Source of the DNA: Chrysaora quinquecirrha
Lineage: Eukaryota; Cnidaria; Scyphozoa; Semaeostomeae; Pelagiidae
Reading direction: 5' to 3'
Assembly: GCA_014526335.1 (NCBI GenBank)
Contig: JACTAT010000010.1
Coordinates: forward strand, 2,027,943 to 2,091,942
DNA length: 64,000 nucleotides
In this document: piece by piece, positions 32,650 through 42,686 of the stretch
Numbering within the stretch: position 1 is the stretch's first letter
Layout: every line of letters starts with the position of its first letter
Made by a program: the position numbers and the translations under genes
Notes under the pieces: generated by a model
What the model saw: the letters and a program-made list of their open reading frames with translations, nothing else
What the model was told of the DNA's origin: nothing
Databases searched by the model: none

Positions 32650-35600
32650 TTACTCATCTTTGATAAAAACTCTCGGTCTTGAAAATATCTTCATCGCTGT
32701 CTCGACTTCTTGTAATTTTTTCTCTAAAAGTTCTTTACGTTGTTTCACTCTCAGAGTGTCTTTGCTTACGGGTAATGATTGCAGTTCTCGTAACATCTCA
32801 GATTGTGCTGAAAAAATCAGTTAAATAAATCAGTTCATGAATTAATGAGCTCTGGTGAATTTGAATGGCATGTATTTCTGATAAACATTTTTAATATTGC
32901 GATAAACAGCGGAAACAAACTAGGCCATACACAGAAGCTTATTTCCCATGAAACTCCTCAGAGTATTAACCTCCGAAACAGCCAGAAACAAATTCTGGTG
33001 CTTTTACTCTGAGCTGGCTCATTGTGTCAGAAGCTCAGCGAGGTCGGAGTTCGAGCCCCAACTACGGGAGAGTCACAGCCAGGGTCGAGGTCTCCATTAG
33101 TGAACCTACTATTGAGATCCTAGCGAATGGCGCTAAATAGCCCATTTCACCTTCATCTCCGCTTATACGTTGCCTAACTTTATTCTAAGCACTTCCTATT
33201 AGTTTGTACTGGGCGCTTTTTGTTATAAAAAAGTCAATCTTCCTGCCGAAAAGTGATTTTCCTGCCGAAATTTTCGACCATAGAAAAGATTTAAATGGAT
33301 AGGCCTAAACAAAACGACTGAACCAAATAAGCAAAGTACATTACAAACAGGGTATTATCTTTTCTTCTCTGAATTTAGGGATAGTTTTATTGGTACGCTA
33401 TATCCGAGAGTACGTTATAAGCGAGAACGATATAACCGGATTATACTGTATATCAAAGCAAAGATAATACATCTCTTTATTCTTACATTTCTTCAACATA
33501 TCCAATGTTTTTCTTCGTTCCTCATCAGGCATCAAACTATGACCAGCTGGGATCGTTGGATCCGGCATGTTGGCTTTACGAACTTCTTCTTCGTGTTTCC
33601 ATTGCTCTTGTCGATGCTTCAAACTGAGAAAAACAGATACAGGAAAAATATTAGCCAGCAATGTCGAGGACGCATTCAGCTCACGAACGGTAGGTTATGG
33701 ATAGATTGGCTGGCCTGTTACACGAGCCTCTGTTATGCTCCACAGTAGTGACCCCGGCCAAACGCTCAAACATTGTTTGTCAAACATTTGAGATTGTTTT
33801 ACAAGCAATGTTTTGAACGTCTGGCCACGTTACAAACATCGGTCGATTAGCAAAATTTGGTAGCTTTGTTTCCAGAAAACTTCAAAAACACTTGTCTGTT
33901 TGCAACAAGCAAGAAATGTTTGACGACTTGTTTTGCAACGTGGCCAAAACGGTATACATTCCATCTTTTCAAGCAAATCCCAAATGTTTTAAAAACAATT
34001 TTCCATCTTATGGTTAGGGCTTGACGAAAGAAAGCCCTCTGACGTAGACTTAGGACCTGTCGAAACGATCAAACATTGTTTGTCAAACATTTGAAATTTA
34101 CTTGTCAAGCAAGATGCTCTACTGTTTGGCCTTGTCGCAAAACAATGCTTGCCAAACATTTCAAAAAGCAAAAAATTTTTTCGAACTTTCTTTTTGAACA
34201 ACAAATCCTGCTTATTAATGATTTTCGTGCAATGTTTTATGACGTGGCCAAACGTTGAAACATTGCTTGATGAGCATATTTCAGATGTATGACAAATAAT
34301 GTTTGATCGTTTGATCTGGGCCCTTAATCAGATCAGATCAGCAACATCATCGTCATCTTGTTGTACATTTCTTACGAGAACGAAGGAAAAATCAAGAAAA
34401 TGTCGCGTCAGGTCAAGAAATTAATCCGTGATGGCATATGGCAGAAATAAGGGCAGCTCGAGGGCTGCCCATATTTAATTAGTTGGCCTCTTTCATCCTT
34501 ACTAGAATTTATGGATAGCAGAAAATGCAAAAAAGTCTTTGCACACTGGGAAAAAAGGTGTTTGTTAATCCTTACTAATATTTGGAAAAGTACTCTAGTG
34601 TGCAAAGGCCCTAAGTAAGTAGATCGACTGTAATCGGAGGCTATCCTAAGGCTTCTCTTTCAATAGCTGCTACCTGTGGAAGTAAGGGTAGGCGCCTTTC
34701 CTATCCCTGCTCCGAAGATCACTTGTCCGCATTCCTAACCTTTCATTGTGAGTGCTGAGCAGAGAGATAATGAGTACCATGAGGCCTTCACGCAAGACCT
34801 CGCGACTCGTGGACGGCACTCTACCAGCAGGCAACACAATAGCAAATTAATAGACCTGCCATAATAATTAGACTTACTACTTGGGAACATCGCCTCGTTT
34901 ATAATCATGAAATTCCGCCTCTTTCTTCTTCTTTAGGTCATCCAGTGCAGATAGAGATGGTGCTCTTTTCATTTTCACAGTCTTCGCTTTCTTCACGTTG
35001 TCAGTGATGTGATTTACTGACTTTCGCTCGATCTTTACCTGCAAATCAACAAGGAGACCTTACAAATAATGTTAGTCTTTAGTGGTAGTTAAATATTCGA
35101 TTTAAATTAGTTTCTCAGAAGCTAGATGAATTTATCGTATTATAAAAGATGACAAACAAACAAACAAACGAGCAGTTTTGTGAGTTTCTAGAACCTTTCG
35201 TTAATCGTTAATTAAGGATTCACTTACTTGTTTTGCACTGGAAGCTTTCGGCACAGTCAGACTCTCTTCTCGTATTTTGATCGGTTCAACGCTGGCTGGT
35301 CGCGTATTTACTTTGACGTTTGGTCCAGATCGAGAATGCGCCTTTAGGTAATCTGCAGATGCAGGTCGAGGCACATGTGGGGGATTCTGTTAAGAGAAAA
35401 AAGGCATTAACAAGTACCGAAGGTAACATAATGGTTGTAGGAGCAAATAAGCATTTAATAACTGTTTCTGAGGGCAATACCATGGTTTATTACCCAATGG
35501 AAAGGGCATGGTCATGACCCCTAATGAATATGATTAACAAAACTTGTGTTTGAAGGTCACAAGTTTAGTTGGGGTACTTCAAGATTCTGATGGATGGGGC

Positions 35601-36837
35601 AAAGAGGCCTAAATTTGTTATTTTGTGCAGTTTTCACCGGAAAATCAAAAAATTTCCAACAAAACAGGAGAAACTGGAGGACTCTTAGCCTGCCAAACCC
35701 CATATAATTTCCGCATCTCCACAATTTTGAGACTTGTCCTGGTCATATCCTAGTCAATTCTCACATTACATTATCTCTTATTATTACTGTCATCCCTTAT
35801 CCTGCTGCCATTCCAAAAACTGCAATAGCAATAAAAGCTCTACCTGTATTGTTTCTGCGACTTTTGATGCAACATGTTCAAATTTCCCTGGCTTATAGAC
35901 TGCTTTCACAGGTTCTCCCCTTGCCGATTCTTTTTGGCGTTCTTTATTTGCCCTTTGGATCTGCTTGATTTTCTGGTAATTCTCTTGTCCGAAATCTCTT
36001 CTCTCTTGTGTCTCTAAAATTAAGTACAAAATACGAATATTTAGAAATCTCTAATAAGAAACTACAGAAGCCCTTTTCATGAATATCAATAAACTACTAT
36101 AGTTTGATGTACTAGGAAAATATTTAGAACCTTAGAAACTTAAAGAAACTTAATTGGCTATTCTCAAACAGTAGAAATGGTTACATTCCATCACAATTTC
36201 ATCAAAATCTCCCATGAAAACCCTAGAATCCAAATTTTAATGCCTAAAGCTATGGCTAAACTAGGAGTTTTGTCATGCATAGCACTGTATTTGGAGTGTC
36301 TCCCAGGATAGCTAAACATGGGAATGACAAGCAAGCAACATGTCCCCCGAGTCATTTGCATGCCACAGAGACAAGAAATGTCGACAATGTTGACAAGACA
36401 CCTTATATCTGAGGCAACTTTAAAAAATGTGCAGCAGGTTGATGGTGGCAATGTGGCAAAGTTAGCTTGTTACCAAAAATTCTCACTTCAAAACTTGAAA
36501 CCTTTAAAACATTTTCCTCTCTAATTTCCTAGCAAAATATTTGAATCTTACTTGGTCTGCTCCCAATAGGAATAACTCTAAATGCTGGATTGAATAATTG
36601 GGCCAATGCACCTCCTTGGTGTAATCTAGCTATATTCAAAGCTTCTGACTTTATTCTTGGTCTTGGCGCTGATTCTGTGTAATTATTTTCATCAGTGTAA
36701 ACAGGGTCTTTTGGAATTGGGCTCCTTCTCTCTCGTTTTTTATAATCAGTTCTTTCTGATCTTGCACTTTGGGAATAAACTGGATCTGATGGTATTGGAC
36801 TTGATCGTTTCCATCTTTCTGTCATGCTGTAAGCCAT
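32650..36837 (-). CDS. ENKD1: Enkurin domain-containing protein (ENKD1-like), 356 aa, six exons
   Basis: ENKD1 is a microtubule-associated centrosome and cilium-base protein in vertebrates. Coding exons are 36552-36837, 35844-36013, 35228-35386, 34878-35038, 33487-33623 and 32650-32807; phases all agree and the sum is 357 codons with stop. Residues 1-95 are basic and proline-containing with twin SSPIPSDPVY / RSPIPKDPVY motifs. 96-152 is charged helix (ERRDFGQENYQKIKQIQ). 153-258 is linker with PHVPRPASADYLK. The C-terminal enkurin domain, about 255-352, holds VPKYLKHRQEQW, PAGHSLMPDEERRKTLDML, LQSLP, DTLRVKQRKELLEKKLQEVE and IFSRPRVFI. Enkurin itself binds TRPC channels and PI3K; this longer form with a C-terminal domain fits ENKD1 better. 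The ATG chosen is the first in the open frame. Confidence 0.93.
33004..33160 (+). repeat. tRNA-derived SINE, family S1
   Basis: Plus: GAGCTGGCTCATTGTGTCAG, GAGGTCGGAGTTCGAGCCCC (B box), GTCACAGCCAGGGTCGAGGT, TACTATTGAGATCCTAGCGA, TTCACCTTCATC. The A-box part is degraded. It is in the last ENKD1 intron. Confidence 0.8.
33750..34325. repeat. Two MITE-like family M1 copies in ENKD1 intron
   Basis: First copy 33750-34022: CCGGCCAAACGCTCAAACATTG to AACAATTTTCCATCTTATGGTTAGGGC. Second 34050-34325: GACCTGTCGAAACGATCAAACATTG to ATAATGTTTGATCGTTTGATCTGGGCC. Confidence 0.8.
36235..36480. repeat. MITE-like family M2, in ENKD1 first intron
   Basis: AAGCTATGGCTAAACTAGGAGTTTTGTCATGC, GGAGTGTCTCCCAGGATAGCTAAACATG, and AGACAAGAAATGTCGAC. 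It is diverged relative to the copy at 37675. Confidence 0.75.
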
Positions 36838-37674
36838 TTTGAAGTTTACTTCTGTTGACTGTGTTTTAATCTTTATATCTCCCCTTTCAGAGCACTAATG
36901 CTAATATTTGATATTTGAGAGTTAAAGGTGATATTAAAGTAAATCTAGATCTGCAATAATTCTGTCTCCCTCAGGGCTTAATGTATGTAGTCTTTAAACC
37001 TTAACGTTATCTAATATTTTTTCTAAAGCTTGAAACGACGAAGCTGCTGCCTTGCCTTGTAATACAAAGCTAAGTCTTTCTAAGTTATACTTTCATTTCA
37101 AAATAAAGAAATTTAGGCCACGTCTCAGCTGTCGTCAGCTTTGGTCAACTTCAGCTAACAAAAACAGAGCTTCCTTTTCATTCAAAGTATTTTACTAATT
37201 CTTTTCAATCTTTAGGTTCAATAAACAATAATAAACAGCGAGATTATTCACTCCATATCAAGCTATGCGCCATAATTTGAAGGAAATGTTTCAAAAACTC
37301 TGCTAGTTTGTCCGCCATGAAAACTCAACTGCCAAATTAAATTGTTCGCTTCGGAATGTTGAACCGAAAAGAGGCTGTCGCAAAAGGGCGTTGCTAAGCG
37401 AAACTAGAGTCTTTCGTGGACACGGACACGATGAAACCGCAACAAAAAATGCACGGAAATTTTTAAGCGTTTACTATACTGTAGTGCGCTTTAGATTTTT
37501 ATTTTACTGTTTTTCATATACTTCTATAGTTCCACTTTTTTCTTATTTCTTTTCCAAATCATATTATTCATTAAAATACACTTAGAAGGTTTTCAAGGTC
37601 AGCTAAGTAATTGGTATTCGTCATTGTATTCGTTGACACGCGTGTCACAGTAAATGGTATTGGCCTTTTAACTC
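36838..37674. other. ENKD1 upstream region, probable promoter
   Basis: No gene is seen. AT-rich near the ENKD1 ATG, then GTTGCTAAGCGAAAC near 37390, which loosely resembles a ciliary RFX X-box. The transcription start was not located. Confidence 0.4.
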
Positions 37675-37900
37675 GTAAAGCTATGGCTAAACTAGGAGAC
37701 TTGTCGCGCGCGACGCTGTATTCGGCGTGTCTCCCAGGGTGACTAAACATGCGAGTAACAAGAGAGTAACTTGTCCTTCTAGTCATTTGCAAGTCGCGTC
37801 TCCCAGAAACATTTGCGTATCCCATGCTACAAATTTTGTTGCGCACTGCAAAGTTTCCGAGGTGGCTAAACTCGGAGACACCGAGAGGACATCAATGTCA
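37675..37900. repeat. MITE-like family M2 copy
   Basis: AAAGCTATGGCTAAACTAGGAGACTTGTCGCGCGCGACGC, GGCGTGTCTCCCAGGGTGACTAAACATGCG, CATTTGCAAGTCGCGTCTCC, CTACAAATTTTGTTGCGCAC, GTGGCTAAACTCGGAGACACC. Terminal TGGCTAAACT..GGAGAC occurs in both halves. Confidence 0.8.
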
Positions 37901-38547
37901 CCCCAATGTCACGCGCACAAGCACTAACTGTAATCTGTTTTTATTCTACACTCAGCACGAAGTTCGCCAAAATTCGCGCTCTTCTTTTTCTTCGGTAACC
38001 CCCGGTCACGCTAGAAACATTTCGTGAAAGACGCAAAAACTGATAACCTAAATCGTGATTTATTCGTTAAATGATTTATAAGAATCGTTCATGAAACGTA
38101 AAATTGTTCTGTTTATGACGTAAACATTGTTGTTGCTAGGAAATGCAGATTTAGAATGCCGTGGTCAGCATAAGCAATGGTCTTTTGTTTTGAAGAGAAA
38201 AGAAGCTTACAAACCATAAGAAAGGTGATTTTAGGAAATTAATTATTGAATGCAGATAAATGAGTCTAGGTCCCTGATTAAGTTTGTTTACATGTTCGTT
38301 AGACCTGCAACGGCAAGGAAAATAGTTTATTTGGTGAAAATGCGTCGCCTTTTTCTTCTCGTAGCTTGATGGAAGGTAAGAAGATCAAAAGTGGAATCGA
38401 CTATCATTAATTTGCTAGATAAAGTACATACATAGATGTGCTGTAAGTTGGATAAATTGTGGGAAGGGTGGGTAACTTTGCTTTACCGAAATTTTGGTAC
38501 AGGTGCAGATTTCGACGTATGATCCGAACGGATGACGTATGCATCGA

Positions 38548-38817
38548 AAACCCTAAAACTAACCCTAGACCTAAAACGCTACCTTAACCCTTAAGCGCTA
38601 CCTTAACCAAAAACCCTTCCCTAACCCTAACCCTAACGTGACCCTTATCCAAAAGCCCTACCCCAAACCCAATAACCCTTCCATAACCCAAGCCCTAAAA
38701 CCCCAACGTAACCCTAACCCAAAAACCCTACCCTAAACCCTAAAACCTTTCCCTAACCCTTACCCTAAAACCCCAACGTAACCCTTACCCTAAAAACCCT
38801 AACCCTAAAACCCTTCT
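38548..38817. repeat. Degenerate interstitial telomeric repeats (CCCTAA)n
   Basis: About 270 bp of AACCCTAAC, AAAACCCTAACCC, AACGTAACCC and similar variants, all C-rich on plus. TTAGGG is the common animal telomere unit. Units are interrupted and expanded in A, so this is an old or rearranged tract. Confidence 0.85.
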
Positions 38818-38871
38818 CTATTATAGCCTTGTTTCCCTGTGAAAGGTGTCCGCTAAACTGCATTCTAGCCG

Positions 38872-38954
38872 TAGCCTGCACGCAGACTCAGACACTTTCA
38901 AGAGTGTAGAGTGTAGAGTGTCTCTTGAAAGTGTCTAAGTCTGCGCGCAGGCTA
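38872..38954. repeat. Foldback hairpin upstream of the PIN/zinc-finger gene
   Basis: Arms 38872-38904+ (TAGCCTGCACGCAGACTCAG, then ACACTTTCAAGAG) and 38922-38954 (CTCTTGAAAGTGTCTAAGTC, then TGCGCGCAGGCTA) pair over 33 bp with two mismatches around a loop of about 17 nt made of TGTAGAG repeats. Confidence 0.88.
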
Positions 38955-38993
38955 TCTAGCCGAAATTTTAAAGACTTTACTTTCTTTCTGCAG

Positions 38994-39134
38994 TTATTTG
39001 CTGGCTTTACGACGATAAACTGGAAAATGTTCTGGGCCATTATCATTCTCCGACGATATGAAAAAACTTTTTATTGAAGTCAAAAACTTTTTTTCTTGAG
39101 CACTTGAAATTAAATCTATACAGCTTAACCAAGA
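38994..39134 (+). other. Probable 5' UTR exon start of the PIN/zinc-finger gene
   Basis: A pyrimidine-rich acceptor (TACTTTCTTTCTGCAG) ends at 38993, 141 bp before the ATG at 39135. A spliced leader exon further upstream is possible; its donor was not found. Confidence 0.45.
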
Positions 39135-40238
39135 ATGGAAGGCAGAAATATCACCACAACTACTAAAGATGCCTCTAAAGCAAGTCAATCCCAAACAACA
39201 GCAGGAAAGAAATCAAAGCGTAAACAAAAACAACAACAAAAATGCAAGGATCATCGACTGAATAACCTCGATGTTTACTTCATCGCTTGGGAAAATGCAG
39301 AAGTGCACTTTTTAAACGATGCTGAATTCGCGAAGCCCCCAGAAAATCTTCGTGTGCATGTGTTTTACAACAAAGGTACCGCTGCGCAGGAGCTCCCGAA
39401 GCCTGCGAATTGGATTGTGGGACACGAAAGCCTTACTGATTCTAAAGAAGCGATGTGGGTTGATCTGACTGCTTACGTGATTAGTTTCTATGCACGAGCT
39501 GCAATCGATTTGAAATGTCAAGTTTGCCGGAATGAAAACACGCCTAGGCTAAGAATGCATCTTGTTTGCAGCAATGATGCAAGAGGACGAGAGCTGATAG
39601 CAGTTATGAAAGCAAACAAAATCGAAATTAATGTTATCAACGGGAGAAAGCAGACTTTTCTGGACATGTTTCAGCACGTTTGCTACCCGTGCAAGCTGAT
39701 TTTTGAGGATAAAAATCTCGCAGAACAACACGATAGAAACAATCACAATTTCCTTTGCCATAACACACAATGTGAACGCAGCCAACGCGGGAATGGTTTC
39801 TACTCGCGGGAAGAACTCGAGAAACATCTGAGAGCGCAGAAATTCTGCAAGTATTGCCCGAGTGACGTGTTCTGTACAGATCTGCGCTTTCAACAACATA
39901 TACGCGATAATCATAAACAGTGTCCTTGTCCGTGCAATGAATATTTTGAAAGAAACGACGATTTAATGGAACATTTCTACGCCCGTTATCCGTTGCCGTG
40001 TCTCGAAGAACCCGCGTGTGACTCGCGTTTTAGGGATATTGAAGCGCAGGCATTTCACCACAAGTCCGTCCACGGTTCCAAGTATCCTTATTACTGCATG
40101 GCATGTTTCAAGCAGCAAAAACTGGTTTGCTTGAAAACTGCGCAGGAGCTACTGAAACATGTGGACCTCAAAAACCACAGGGACACAGACTTCAAATTCG
40201 CAATTATCCCACCAGGTTTGCTTGAAGGTAAAGAGTGA
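39135..40238 (+). CDS. PIN/NYN-like domain plus C2H2-like zinc-finger protein, 367 aa, intronless ORF
   Basis: I do not recognise a named gene. An uninterrupted ORF starts with a lysine/glutamine-rich tail (25-38). Residues 46-172 resemble PIN-like/NYN nuclease folds: YFIAWENAEVHF, NLRVHVFYNKG, AMWVDLTAYVISFYARA and MHLVCSNDARGRELIAVMKA, matching the family pattern V-D-W-E-N, h-F-G, D-x-x-I and S-x-D-x-G-F. The first family aspartate is Ala51 here; E53, D110 and D148 are retained. Residues 183-345 hold Cys/His pairs spaced like C2H2 fingers: C183/C186/H199/H204, C208 to H231, C238/C241 to H255/H260, C263 to H280, and C321/C324 to H342/H348. Inference: an RNA- or DNA-binding protein with a possibly weakened nuclease domain. 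No intron interrupts it, unlike the neighbours, so retroposition or transfer is possible. Confidence 0.85.
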   Translation: MEGRNITTTTKDASKASQSQTTAGKKSKRKQKQQQKCKDHRLNNLDVYFIAWENAEVHFLNDAEFAKPPENLRVHVFYNKGTAAQELPKPANWIVGHESLTDSKEAMWVDLTAYVISFYARAAIDLKCQVCRNENTPRLRMHLVCSNDARGRELIAVMKANKIEINVINGRKQTFLDMFQHVCYPCKLIFEDKNLAEQHDRNNHNFLCHNTQCERSQRGNGFYSREELEKHLRAQKFCKYCPSDVFCTDLRFQQHIRDNHKQCPCPCNEYFERNDDLMEHFYARYPLPCLEEPACDSRFRDIEAQAFHHKSVHGSKYPYYCMACFKQQKLVCLKTAQELLKHVDLKNHRDTDFKFAIIPPGLLEGKE

Positions 40239-40240
40239 CG

Positions 40241-41380
40241 TCGACGCTTTGTCAGTCGCATGCAGCTCTAAACTTCTGTTCCAAAGCTTTAGCCTTTTTT
40301 CATTAGTCCATTTTTACACATCACATTTGTGGCTACTTTGTGGCTAGATACAAAATCGTTGTTAGCTTTCAAATTTCTACGCTTCAAGCAAAAATTGTCT
40401 TCCTGTCTTTCTGCGAATGGTATAAACCATATATACTTATTACCTAAGCATATTTATCGCTTATTTAGTTGAATTGTTAGATACTCAAACTACCAGTTTG
40501 CGTGATCTCGGTTTGATATCAGTCTCGGTTTCATGTCCGTATAAGCTAGTAGGTATCTATTAATTAAGGCCTGGCTAAACTAAGAGACATGTCGTGCGCA
40601 ACACTGTCACACGTGTGACATGTCCCATCGATGTCTCCCAGTTTAGCCACTCCGGAAACTTTATAGTGCGTGACAAAATTTGTAATAGACACGCAAATTT
40701 TCTGGGAGACAAGACAGCAGAAACATTTCTTGCTTTCGCGACTTGGGGGCATGTTGGTCGCTTGTCACTCGCATGTTTAGCCACCCTGAGAGACACGCCA
40801 AATATATTGTCCCACGCAACATAGTCCCAGGTCGTACTTATCGTTGTTGAGTTAAACTGCTGCACGCTGAAACTATTGAGTCCCTGAGCAACCTCGGTTT
40901 CGCGATGGTCTCATTTTGTTGAGCGAAAAATGAGACTCGTGTAACAAGTCTAGTCGGCATCACTGAACCTAGGATCTTTCAGGATTTACTCTTTGGGCCT
41001 AAGAATATCTATGTTGTAGCAGCCATTCTTGATGTAAAACTGTCATGTAATTTTGTGTTTTCCAGCATTTTATTATAGTGACAAGAAAACCAGTGTGAGT
41101 GAACTATCAGTGAGAGAGCTTGTGTTGATGTGGAAGAGACTATCATGTCATAGAAATAATTAGACTCCCGTTTAACTCTTTTCGTATCCGTTCAGTTTGT
41201 ATTTAGTTTTAGTAAATACGCAATGATAGTATCAAATTCAGTTTCTTGTTTGTAAATAAATCATATAAATATTCAGCATTTAATGTCATGGAAAATGGAG
41301 AATTTCTTCTGTTGATTATTGAATGTCTCTCTGGAATAAATGGTTTTCCGCCAGCGACAGCGGGCAGCTCATCATCATCA
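40241..41380. other. Downstream region of the PIN/zinc-finger gene
   Basis: No gene seen. It holds the M2 repeat 40565-40815 and an AATAAA on plus at 41255-41260, rather far (about 1 kb) to be certain as the polyadenylation signal. Confidence 0.5.
40565..40815. repeat. MITE-like family M2 copy
   Basis: GGCCTGGCTAAACTAAGAGACATGTCGTGCGCAACACTGT, GATGTCTCCCAGTTTAGCCACTC, GACAAAATTTGTAATAGACACGCAAATTTTCTGGGAGACA, CATGTTTAGCCACCCTGAGAGACACGCC. This copy best shows the repeated GGCTAAAC..GAGAC termini. Confidence 0.82.
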
Positions 41381-42534
41381 TCATCATTTATTTATACACA
41401 AAGTCCCTTCAGCTAAAAGCATAGAAAAACTAATGAAATATAATATAGTATAATTTACCAAAGTATAATTTATAATTTACCACATTACAATAAAGTTATA
41501 TAAAAATTTGTTAGAATTGCTGCTCTTCCAGGGAGTTGTGTTTCGTTTTTGATTCAGCTCTTAAGGTGAATTTTCAATTTTCTTTTGAACTGCGGGAAGG
41601 TTGGCAGCTCTCTTATGCCGATTGGGATGTTGTTCCACGCAGTAAGAGCTGAATATTGAAAGCCTTTTTTTACATATTCAAGGTTGTATCTTGGTATGCG
41701 GATATCCTTGCAGTTTCTCGTTCTGTAGCTTGAATGCAAGGATATCTGGGGGAATTTATCCCAAAGGCTCTCGGGGAACATCCTGTTCATAATTTTGTAA
41801 GTCATGGCTGATCTGTCGAATTTGATTAGTTGTTCTACATCAAGCCACTTATATGACCAATTATCTCTGATTTTAGCCCGCTCAATTATGGTTCTGGCTC
41901 TGTCCTGTAAATTCTGTAGGATTTTTAGTTTATGACTAGGATAGGAATGCTCCCCCAGATTACATTAGCATAGCGCAAATGGCTTTCTACCAGAGCTCGG
42001 TAAACACTGTCTAGTTGTTTTTGTGGCAGGATATCTTTTAGTTTTTTTAGAGATGCCAATCCTGCTCGAACTTTTCCTTTTACAATTTTGAGATTCTCTT
42101 CCCAGTTAAGTCCCTCATCCACGATGACACCTAGTGATTTCGTTTTCCTTACACGCTTTATTTCTGAGTTGTTGAGCATCAGTGGCTCATCGACACTCAT
42201 TACATTTGTTTTGCGCGGATGGCCAATCAACATGTACTCGGTTTTTTTTAGGGTTGGCAGTCAGCTTATTTATTCTCATCCAATTTGAAATATTGATAAG
42301 TTCACGTTGAGCATTCTCTAGAAGATTTTCTTGGTTATTTGACGTTATTGTCACATGTCTGTCGTCTGCATAAAGGCCTGCTTTCGAGAATTTTAGGCAT
42401 TTTTCAAAGTCGTTTAGATAAATTATGAACAGGAGTGGACCGAGGCACGAACCCTGAGGTATCCCACAGGTTACCATTTTGCCAGTTGATTTTTGCCCCT
42501 CTACCATGCAAAATTGTTTTCTATACTGTCCCAC
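41380..42534 (-). mobile_element. 5'-truncated, frameshifted non-LTR retrotransposon (LINE)
   Basis: Minus-strand reading gives reverse transcriptase motifs GIPQGSCLGPLLFIIYLND and YADD (42187-42534), then KTKSLGVIVDEGLNW and KVRAGLASLKKLKDIL (41925-42233), and the C-terminal region DRARTIIERAKI, AWNNIPIGIRELPTFPQFKR, ending at a stop at 41554. This is the layout of CR1/Jockey/Rex-type elements. At least two frame changes occur: one in an A8 run near 42242, one near 41940. The upstream RT part and endonuclease are absent. The 3' end runs into (ATG/TCA)n near 41370-41390. It cannot be active. Confidence 0.92.
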
Positions 42535-42686
42535 ATGATTGTCCCTAATTCCGAATGCCCAACCTGGTGATTATGTTTACATGCTGCCTAAGTTCCATTG
42601 TTCCTTCCTTCGCTCGCTTGGTCAGAGCCTCGCCTCGCCATCCCTCAGGGTGGAACTGAAGAGACCTCATTCTTGCAGCTTGGTTC

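Noticed and set aside
39549..39914. 121-codon minus ORF in the zinc-finger gene
   Set aside because: Shadow of the plus-strand coding region, which has coherent Cys/His spacing.
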